Shown: positions 1 through 5,556 of the stretch, in pieces
Layout of the letters: each line of letters starts with the position of its first letter
Position numbering within the stretch: position 1 is the stretch's first letter
Source of the DNA: Actinomycetota bacterium
GTDB taxonomy: Bacteria > Actinomycetota > Acidimicrobiia > Acidimicrobiales > JAMCPL01
DNA: 6,818 nucleotides
NCBI GenBank assembly: GCA_023379725.1
Contig: JAMCPC010000022.1
Span: 1 to 6,818 of the forward strand
Direction of reading: 5' to 3'
Program-made: the position numbers and the translations under genes
Notes under the pieces: model-generated
Databases searched by the model: none
What the model saw: only the letters and a program-made list of their open reading frames with translations
Told to the model about the DNA's origin: nothing

Positions 1-975
1 CTCTACTTGGAGCCTCATAGCTGGTACCAGGCAAACGCTCCATACCAGTTTACTCCGGGACCAAATTGCACCAAAAGCGCCCAAGCCATAGGAGCTATAC
101 TTGGAAAGCAGCTTGCTGGCCTGCCTGCCAGGTATGCCGGTAATGCATATTTACGAAACAAAACAAGAAAGTACGGTATAGCCTACCCCAATGAACCTAC
201 CGCCCAGACCTGTGCACAAGATATCGTCAAGGACATTGGTAGCTATGGGGTACCCGTACATCAGCAGTATGCATTCACTTTCAATCCCGTAGACCTCCCA
301 ACCCAGTCAACAGCAGCTATAGCTCAGATGAAGTCCCATGGGGTGACTACCGTTATACTGTCGTCGACCGATCCGGTCAGCCCTATCTATTTTTTCGAGG
401 CAGCAGCTCGAGCTAACTACTACCCTGAATGGGTACTCGAATCCTACTTCGGCGGACCAAGCTCAGGCCTGGACGGGCCTATGCAGAACTACGGTATCCA
501 GGCAGAAAAAGCGGCCCCAGGAGCACAAAGGGAGTTGGCAGGCGTAATAGCTCCCGGCCAGCCTGCTTATCCACTCAATCAGGAGCAGGCATACAGGACA
601 TATGTAGCAGAAAACGGCTCACCGGCCGGTATAGCACCGATGTACCAGATGGTTTACTCGACGGTACTGTTCTTTTTCGACGCTCTCCAGGCAGCCGGAC
701 CTTACCTGACACCTCAGAACCTTGAAGCCGGACTCGCCAATACCGCAGAACTGGCAGCATCCAAGCCGAATGGCAGTCTGGGAGGATGGTCATTCGGTCC
801 TGGTACGTTTGATCCGATGGCGACCTTTCAGGTACTTAGATTCGACACCGGTAAGGTAAGTCCAGTAAACGGCAAACCTGGAACCCTTGTAGCTTGCGAC
901 CAGAATAAGGTATTCTACTATTCCAAGGCTTCTTCAGAGGTTCCCCGGCACGTACAGCTTTCATGCGGGTCCTGA
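1..975 (+). CDS. ABC transporter substrate-binding protein, LivK/Periplas_BP_6-like, 3' part (5' truncated by window edge)
   Basis: The reading frame is open from base 1 and ends at TGA 973-975, followed at once by a second in-frame TGA. It gives the last 324 residues of an extracytoplasmic solute-binding protein that should capture a ligand and hand it to the permease encoded next. It aligns by eye with the second binding protein of this window (5557 onward) from about residue 218 of that protein, so roughly 215-220 residues are missing upstream. Shared blocks are SW[YF]Q..NAPY, GLPA.YAGN, Y-P...C-A-Q, G[VI]TTVI and NYYPEW, typical of the second half of a type I periplasmic-binding fold. Four cysteines are visible (fragment residues 23, 71, 299, 322); the first two match cysteines in the paralogue. 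The signal peptide or lipobox would lie outside the window. The family assignment is fairly secure. The ligand is unknown, and amino acids, amides or other small organics are all possible. Confidence 0.88.
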   Translation, partial: LYLEPHSWYQANAPYQFTPGPNCTKSAQAIGAILGKQLAGLPARYAGNAYLRNKTRKYGIAYPNEPTAQTCAQDIVKDIGSYGVPVHQQYAFTFNPVDLPTQSTAAIAQMKSHGVTTVILSSTDPVSPIYFFEAAARANYYPEWVLESYFGGPSSGLDGPMQNYGIQAEKAAPGAQRELAGVIAPGQPAYPLNQEQAYRTYVAENGSPAGIAPMYQMVYSTVLFFFDALQAAGPYLTPQNLEAGLANTAELAASKPNGSLGGWSFGPGTFDPMATFQVLRFDTGKVSPVNGKPGTLVACDQNKVFYYSKASSEVPRHVQLSCGS

Positions 976-1000
976 TGATATTTGATATGATGTGTGGGAT

Positions 1001-1049
1001 CAGAACAGTCGTTGAGGCAAAAGCCTCATGGTTGGCATAGTCTGTACTG
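1001..1049 (+). promoter_or_regulatory. Intercistronic stem-loop, no U-tract
   Basis: The core is a perfect 6-bp inverted repeat, TGAGGC (1013-1018) and GCCTCA (1023-1028), closing an AAAA loop. Around it CAGAACAG (1001-1008) can pair with CTGTACTG (1042-1049) at 7 of 8 positions, giving a longer branched stem. The following bases are not T-rich, so this is not a standard intrinsic terminator. It begins 25 bases after the stop of the binding-protein gene. Such hairpins after a binding-protein gene can protect the upstream mRNA from 3' exonucleases and so allow more binding protein than transporter; that role is inferred. Confidence 0.4.
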
Positions 1050-1077
1050 CAGAAAGTTAAAGAATTGGGATTACAAA

Positions 1078-1140
1078 ATGAAACGAAGAGACGGCATAGC
1101 AGGATATGTCGATAGTTATGTAATTATAAGGAGTAAGTGA
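1078..1140 (+). other. Possible 20-codon leader ORF overlapping the transporter start
   Basis: ATG at 1078 opens a 20-codon frame (beginning MKRRDG and ending VIIRSK) that stops at TGA 1138-1140. The A of this stop is the first base of the transporter ATG, giving the TGATG arrangement often seen in translationally coupled genes. A weak GGGA lies at 1067-1070, 7 bases before the ATG. The peptide is basic at both ends and has three Ile and two Val, but no run of codons like those in classical attenuator leaders. The frame also contains the transporter Shine-Dalgarno site, so ribosomes translating it would pass over that site. It may well be a chance ORF, as short frames like this are common. 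Confidence 0.2.
1128..1133 (+). promoter_or_regulatory. Ribosome binding site deciding the transporter start
   Basis: AAGGAG lies 3 bases before a GTG (1137) and 6 bases before an ATG (1140), which are adjacent in-frame codons. The next gene has the same AAGGAG exactly 6 bases before its start codon, so the ATG at 1140 is the better choice and the GTG would be too close. Confidence 0.75.
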
Positions 1141-4100
1141 TGGATCTCTCTGCACTAACACTGCCAAACATGAAGCAATCGCAACGAAAAACAGTACTCG
1201 CCGGCGTATGGGTAGTGGGTATCGTGCTGGCTTATATAATACTACGCCAGATACTTCCTCAGGGGCTTCCACCAGGAGTCATCTTTGAGGGATTAGTGCT
1301 TGGTGGGCTGACCTCGCTTACGGCCATGGGTCTCATTCTAATATATCGATCCGCCAGAATATTCAACTTTGCCCAATCGGCCATGGGTGGTCTGGCTGCT
1401 GCTATAGCTGTAATAGCGGTTGTCGGCGAACATTGGAACTACTGGATTGCAGTCGTACTTGGACTCATTGCAGCAGCGATCACCGGCGTACTTATAGATC
1501 TACTGGTTGTCAAATGGTTCTCCAAGTCGCCAAGGCTTATTTTCACGGTAGCCACTATCGGTATATTCTACATACTGGGGGCAGGAGAGGTGGGGCTGCC
1601 AAGTCTCTTCCACAATATATCGGCCACTACGACATTTACCACTCCATTCTCAGCAAAGTTTCATATCAATCCAATTCAATTCAACGGCAACTACGTTGTG
1701 GCCCTGATCGTGGTTCCACTGGTACTACTGGGACTCTACCTGTTTTTCCAGGGAACGGATATCGGCGTAGCAATAAAGGCATCGGCTGATTCCGAAGAGA
1801 GAGCTACGCTGCTTGGTCTGCCCATAAAGCGGTTGTCAATGATAGTATGGGTGGTTGCCGCCGTACTCTCAGGAATAGGTGCCATACTTTCCGCTCCTAT
1901 TCAGGGAATCAATCTCGGCGTAGCTTCAGGACCTGACACGCTGCTTATTCCGCTTGCCGCTGCCGTCTTGGCAGGCATGGACTCACTTTTTATGGCCGTA
2001 GTCTGGTCAGTTGCCCTGGAGATTCTGGATCAGGCTGTATACTGGTCATACCATCAGAGCACCTACGTCCAAGTGGCTGCCTTTTTCTTTATACTGATAG
2101 CGTTGCTTTTCCAACGTCGTGAGCAGAAAAGAACAAGTGACTCTGGTCTCGGCAGCTACGTAGCATTTCGAGAGATACGTCCCATGCCAGCCGTACTCAC
2201 CAGGATGAAGGAGATAAGAGCCTCCAGACAGATTGGATACTTCGTCCTTGCTGCAATCGTACTGATCGTATTGCCACTTGCATTCAACGCGACTTGGTTG
2301 ACTACGTTCACTTTTGTCGCGATCTATGGCCTGCTGGCCGTATCCCTGGTCATTCTCAGTGGCTGGGGTGGACAGATCAGTCTTGGACAGTTTGCCATAG
2401 CAGGTATTGGAGCAGCCACTACCGGCGCATTATTAGTGCACTTCCATACAGAGCTCCTTCTGGCTATGCTGGCTTCTGCACTTGTAGGTGCAATTGCCGC
2501 AGCTATTATGGGGATACCAGCCTTACGTATTCCGGGACTTTATCTTGCAGTCATTACTCTTGCATTTGCAGTAATGACCTCCACTTGGCTGCTCTCAGCC
2601 TCGTTCTTCCCGGCATTCAACCCCGCGAATGTTGCAAGACCAATACTCTTTGGCAGATTCGATCTGAACTCACAACGCTGGATGTTTGTACTCTCTGTAA
2701 TAATACTGATTGCAGGTATATACCTGGCCAACAACTTCCGCAACTCCAGGGCAGGTCGAGCTGTAGTAGCCATGCGAGACAACTCCAGAGCAGCATCTGC
2801 ATACGGTATAAGTTCGTTTCGTGCAAAGCTACTGGCATTCAGTCTTTCAGGGGCAATTGCAGGATTGGCTGGTTCTCTACTTGTGCTACAGAACCAGGGC
2901 ATAGGCTACGCAGGATTCGATCCGGACACATCCGTAATCCTCTTTGCCTTTGTCGTAGTAGGAGGTATGGGTTCTATCAGCGGAGGGCTACTGGGAATAA
3001 TACTCTACGAAATCGTTAGTCACCTATCTGGAGTATTGCAGTATCTGGCCAGCGGAGCCGGATTACTTATAATCCTCATGATCGTACCTGAGGGGCTTGG
3101 ATGGGTCTATTTTTGGTTGCGTGATCGTGTGCTGAAAGCATTCGTAAACCGGAGAGGCCTTGCCGGAGACCTCCATATAATCCAGGCATCAACCGAGGAT
3201 GGATTGGCGCTCCCAAAGATGCCGCCTTCTCCTGCCTCATCATCGCAACCAGCTACCATGACATCACAACTGGGTAACGGGATCGGTATAGCCAGCAATG
3301 TCAATGCACAGCCAGGAGATAGCAGTACTAATCCCTTTGCTGAGGCAATTTCGGGAAATAGTCAAGGTAATGGTCATGATAATTCTGGTGGAGGAGGCTA
3401 TGGATCGTCATTGGTGCGTTCAGCAGCATTGAGGCTTAGTGCTCTTGAAGACTTAGAGGTTGCCAAGGATACACAGCTACCAGCACAGAGTAAGACACAT
3501 TCCAGTGCTCCCTATGCAGGACCTCCAAAAGGTAAAACACCTATACTGAAGGTAAGTAATCTTGATGTATCTATAGGTAGTTCAAGTATTATATACAGCC
3601 TGAACATGGGTATAGCACAGGGAGAAGTGGTCGCGTTACTGGGTACGAATGGGGCAGGAAAGACAACCACACTGCGTGCTATGGCAGGGTTGATCTCTCC
3701 GGAAGATGGTGAGATCTCGTTTGTAGGTAATTCCATAAATCAAGAGTCTGCCCCCGAAAGGGTGAAGTCCGGCCTGGTGGCCGTCCTGGGTGGTAGGGGC
3801 ATATTCCCCTCTCTAACGGTGGAAGAAAATCTGGTCATGGGTGCATGGACAGTGAAGCATTACAACCACGATCGGGCATTTGTCGAGGCTGCAACAGAGC
3901 GCGTATTGCAGATATTTCCTCCACTACGCAATAGATTAAATAACAAGGCCGAGCTGCTCTCCGGTGGCGAGCAGCAAATGCTGGCATTGGGACAGGCTTT
4001 GCTGTGCAAGCCAAAGCTACTCATGATAGATGAGCTGTCACTCGGTCTGGCTCCTACTGTCGTAAACGATCTGCTAAAGGTCGTGTCAGATCTGGCTAAA

Positions 4101-5495
4101 AGTGGTGTAACTATCGTGGTAGTCGAGCAGTCGATCAACGTTGCTACTGCCATCTCGAACCGAGCTGTATTCATGGAGAGAGGTCGTATACGTTTCAGCG
4201 GCCCTACTCCGGACCTGTCACAGCAGCCCAAGCTACTACGCTCGGTCTTTCTCTCTGCCGCTAAAAAAGCACGAATAGCCGGTAAGACATCTACCCAGGG
4301 AGTTGTATCGGCATCGATCAACACTGATAAATCACCACAGCGTAGCTCCCCTCCTGATATTCCCTCTTCAGCTACGAGTATGGTTGCACCCGCCGGACCA
4401 CCGCTACCGGGATTGGTACCCCCTCCACCGCCAGGTATGCCTTTTGCACCTACGGGAGCACGGCCTACAGGGATTAGCCCGCAAAGCGTACCCGGTTTGA
4501 ATCCATCGGGTGGTCTGAACCCATCCGGCATCCTGAGAATAAATGAGCCAGGCAATTATCCAGCACTGGGTGAACCGCTCCAAGGGCTATCTGCTGGAGC
4601 ACATTCCAATGGGTCGTATCCTTCGCAGGCGCTTCAATCGGCGTTTAGTGCAGTCGGTATATCAAAGCATTATGGTGGTATAGCCGCACTCAAGGACGTG
4701 AGCATCCATGTTGCTCCAGGAGAGATTGTAGGTATCATAGGTACAAACGGTGCAGGCAAGACTACATTATTTGACGTTTTTTCCGGTTTTATCAAGCCAG
4801 ATCAGGGACGGGTATTTATGGCTGGGGAGGATATAACGGAGCTGAGTCCCTCTCGAAGAGCTATTAGAGGACTTGGCAGGGTGTTCCAGGATGCAAGGCT
4901 CTTTCCAGCAATGACTGTAGCCGATGCCATAGCAACTGCCTATGAGCAGCATGTAGCTGTCAAGGACCCTATTGCATGCACTCTGGGACTCGCAGCGGCA
5001 AAAGAGTCGGAACACGACATACAGCTCAAGGCAAACTCTTTGCTAAGAGATATGGGGCTGGAGAGATTCCGCGATAACTTCGTCAATGAGTTGTCGACGG
5101 GAACCAGACGTATACTGGAATTTACCTGCCTTCTTGCCCATGAGCCAAAGGTACTACTGCTTGATGAGCCTACCTCCGGTATAGCTCAGCGAGAGTCAGA
5201 AGCATTGGGTGAATTGATACTGGGCTTGCGCGAAGAGACCGGCGCGGCATTTATAGTCATAGAGCATGACGTTCCGCTGGTAGCGTCTATTTCAGATCGT
5301 CTTGTCTGCATGCACGTCGGTGAGGTAATTGCAGAGGGTGCCACGGCCGATGTCCTGGAAGACCCTGGTGTAATGGCCTCCTATTTGGGCACCGAAGAGG
5401 ACCTGCCCGATGCTCCATCCAACCAGGGTATTCCCAGAGCGGATAGAGTGGGCATGCCGCCCAGCGCAACACCCGGTATGGCGAACCTGAGTTAA
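1140..5495 (+). CDS. Single-chain HAAT-family ABC transporter: LivH-LivM-LivF-LivG fusion
   Basis: This 1451-residue protein carries both permeases and both ATPases of a Liv-type ABC importer. LivH permease spans about residues 1-330, with about nine hydrophobic segments and a LivH-type I-F-N-F-A block at 74-78. A basic cytoplasmic connector (about 328-365) leads to LivM, about 368-672, with LSGWGGQISLGQ at 406-417, a GRAVVAMRDNSRAASAYGI coupling loop at 539-557, and VPEGLG near 649-654. A Ser/Gly/Asn-rich linker follows (about 673-801). LivF ATPase, about 802-1038, has Walker A GTNGAGKT 835-842, signature LSGGEQQ 940-946, and Walker B ending D964-E965. A Pro-rich linker follows (about 1039-1168). 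LivG ATPase, about 1169-1418, has Walker A 1201-1208, VFQ Q-loop, signature LSTGT 1318-1322, D1342-E1343 and switch His1376. A Pro/Ala-rich tail ends it. These parts are normally separate proteins of about 235-430 residues; LivM-LivG fusions are known in actinobacteria, but four-part chains are unusual. The protein should sit in the cytoplasmic membrane with linkers and ATPases inside. The substrate is unknown. Confidence 0.93.
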   Translation: MDLSALTLPNMKQSQRKTVLAGVWVVGIVLAYIILRQILPQGLPPGVIFEGLVLGGLTSLTAMGLILIYRSARIFNFAQSAMGGLAAAIAVIAVVGEHWNYWIAVVLGLIAAAITGVLIDLLVVKWFSKSPRLIFTVATIGIFYILGAGEVGLPSLFHNISATTTFTTPFSAKFHINPIQFNGNYVVALIVVPLVLLGLYLFFQGTDIGVAIKASADSEERATLLGLPIKRLSMIVWVVAAVLSGIGAILSAPIQGINLGVASGPDTLLIPLAAAVLAGMDSLFMAVVWSVALEILDQAVYWSYHQSTYVQVAAFFFILIALLFQRREQKRTSDSGLGSYVAFREIRPMPAVLTRMKEIRASRQIGYFVLAAIVLIVLPLAFNATWLTTFTFVAIYGLLAVSLVILSGWGGQISLGQFAIAGIGAATTGALLVHFHTELLLAMLASALVGAIAAAIMGIPALRIPGLYLAVITLAFAVMTSTWLLSASFFPAFNPANVARPILFGRFDLNSQRWMFVLSVIILIAGIYLANNFRNSRAGRAVVAMRDNSRAASAYGISSFRAKLLAFSLSGAIAGLAGSLLVLQNQGIGYAGFDPDTSVILFAFVVVGGMGSISGGLLGIILYEIVSHLSGVLQYLASGAGLLIILMIVPEGLGWVYFWLRDRVLKAFVNRRGLAGDLHIIQASTEDGLALPKMPPSPASSSQPATMTSQLGNGIGIASNVNAQPGDSSTNPFAEAISGNSQGNGHDNSGGGGYGSSLVRSAALRLSALEDLEVAKDTQLPAQSKTHSSAPYAGPPKGKTPILKVSNLDVSIGSSSIIYSLNMGIAQGEVVALLGTNGAGKTTTLRAMAGLISPEDGEISFVGNSINQESAPERVKSGLVAVLGGRGIFPSLTVEENLVMGAWTVKHYNHDRAFVEAATERVLQIFPPLRNRLNNKAELLSGGEQQMLALGQALLCKPKLLMIDELSLGLAPTVVNDLLKVVSDLAKSGVTIVVVEQSINVATAISNRAVFMERGRIRFSGPTPDLSQQPKLLRSVFLSAAKKARIAGKTSTQGVVSASINTDKSPQRSSPPDIPSSATSMVAPAGPPLPGLVPPPPPGMPFAPTGARPTGISPQSVPGLNPSGGLNPSGILRINEPGNYPALGEPLQGLSAGAHSNGSYPSQALQSAFSAVGISKHYGGIAALKDVSIHVAPGEIVGIIGTNGAGKTTLFDVFSGFIKPDQGRVFMAGEDITELSPSRRAIRGLGRVFQDARLFPAMTVADAIATAYEQHVAVKDPIACTLGLAAAKESEHDIQLKANSLLRDMGLERFRDNFVNELSTGTRRILEFTCLLAHEPKVLLLDEPTSGIAQRESEALGELILGLREETGAAFIVIEHDVPLVASISDRLVCMHVGEVIAEGATADVLEDPGVMASYLGTEEDLPDAPSNQGIPRADRVGMPPSATPGMANLS
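3156..3542 (+). other. Linker 1 of the fused transporter: Ser/Gly/Asn-rich, about 129 residues
   Basis: This part of the fused gene encodes about residues 673-801, between the end of LivM and the first strand of LivF. It is hydrophilic and rich in Ser, Gly, Asn, Gln and Pro, with a GGGG run near its middle and a short helix-prone, charged patch (alternating Leu, Ala, Glu, Arg) shortly after. No known domain is recognised. The frame stays open without stops, so it looks like a real flexible tether and not a joining error between two genes. Boundaries are approximate. Confidence 0.7.
4254..4643 (+). other. Linker 2 of the fused transporter: Pro-rich, about 130 residues
   Basis: This part of the fused gene encodes about residues 1039-1168, between LivF and LivG. 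It starts with a basic patch (AAKKARIAGK), becomes Ser/Thr-rich, then strongly Pro/Gly-rich with five consecutive prolines at 1094-1098, and contains a tandem GLNPSG pair. Its length almost equals that of linker 1, as expected if both serve as tethers letting the two ATPase domains dock side by side under the permeases. The five-proline run could slow ribosomes and need elongation factor P; that is inferred. No recognised domain is present. Confidence 0.7.
4494..4529 (+). repeat. Tandem 18-base repeat encoding GLNPSG twice
   Basis: Two adjacent 18-base units (4494-4511 and 4512-4529) encode the same hexapeptide GLNPSG, residues 1119-1130 of the fused transporter. They agree at 14 of 18 bases, and every difference is synonymous. 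The repeat lies inside the Pro-rich linker and suggests that the linker grew by local duplication, after which the peptide was kept while the bases drifted. Confidence 0.7.
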
Positions 5496-5554
5496 AGTCT
5501 AAATGGGAGTCTAAATTAGAGTCTGAGTTAAGGAAATTTGAGTTAAGGAGATTT
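5496..5554 (+). repeat. Intergenic short tandem repeats (12-base and 15-base units)
   Basis: Nearly the whole gap between the transporter and the second binding-protein gene is repeats. Three 12-base units begin AGTCT at 5496, 5508 and 5520 (AGTCTAAATGGG, AGTCTAAATTAG, AGTCTGAGTTAA). They are followed by, and partly overlap, two 15-base units at 5525-5539 and 5540-5554 that differ at one base. The sequence CTGAGTTAA, which is the last two codons and stop of the transporter gene (5487-5495), recurs at 5523-5531 in the same frame. The pattern suggests replication slippage. It leaves a 61-base gap with no visible terminator or promoter. Confidence 0.8.
5545..5550 (+). promoter_or_regulatory. Ribosome binding site of second binding-protein gene
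   Basis: AAGGAG lies 6 bases before the GTG start at 5557, the same spacing as at the transporter gene. A second copy, AAGGA at 5530-5534, sits 15 bases upstream as part of a tandem duplication and has no start codon at a suitable distance. The downstream copy therefore decides the start. Confidence 0.75.
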
Positions 5555-5556
5555 TA

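Larger units (their letters stand above)
976..1136 (+). other. Intergenic region between first binding protein and fused transporter
   Basis: These 161 bases have no long ORF on the + strand. They contain a hairpin (1013-1028) inside a longer imperfect stem, a possible 20-codon leader ORF from 1078, and the ribosome binding site of the transporter near the right end. I looked for a promoter: TTGGCA at 1032-1037 is followed 17 bases later only by AGTTAA, and the AT-rich stretch near 1117-1128 has no matching -35, so none is called. There is no run of T after the hairpin, which argues against a strong intrinsic terminator and for transcription continuing into the transporter gene. Confidence 0.6.

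Noticed and set aside
1013..1028. Hairpin as an intrinsic terminator of the first binding-protein gene
   Set aside because: The stem is only 6 bp and is followed by TGGTTGGCATAG, not a T-run.
1032..1060. Promoter with TTGGCA as -35
   Set aside because: The hexamer 17 bases downstream is AGTTAA, a poor -10, and nothing else supports a start of transcription here.
1137..1139. GTG as the start codon of the fused transporter
   Set aside because: It is only 3 bases from AAGGAG, while the adjacent in-frame ATG at 1140 has the 6-base spacing also used by the next gene.
2294..3019. A 241-codon open frame on the + strand in another frame
   Set aside because: It is inside the LivM permease region, is rich in Cys, Arg and Ser in the manner of an out-of-frame reading, and has no motif. 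The LivM frame carries all the family signatures.
3156..3542. LivM and LivF as separate genes joined by an assembly or annotation error
   Set aside because: The frame continues without any stop through about 130 residues of linker, and no ribosome binding site with a start codon stands out just before the LivF domain. The same pattern is repeated between LivF and LivG.
3860..4555. A 231-codon open frame on the - strand
   Set aside because: It lies wholly antisense to the LivF domain and Pro-rich linker of the fused transporter, whose motifs are unmistakable. Its sequence shows no recognised domain; the Pro/Gly-rich stretch simply mirrors the linker.
5496..5556. CRISPR-like or phage attachment repeat
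   Set aside because: The units are only 12-15 bases, directly adjacent without spacers, and include copies of the upstream gene end, so local slippage explains them better.
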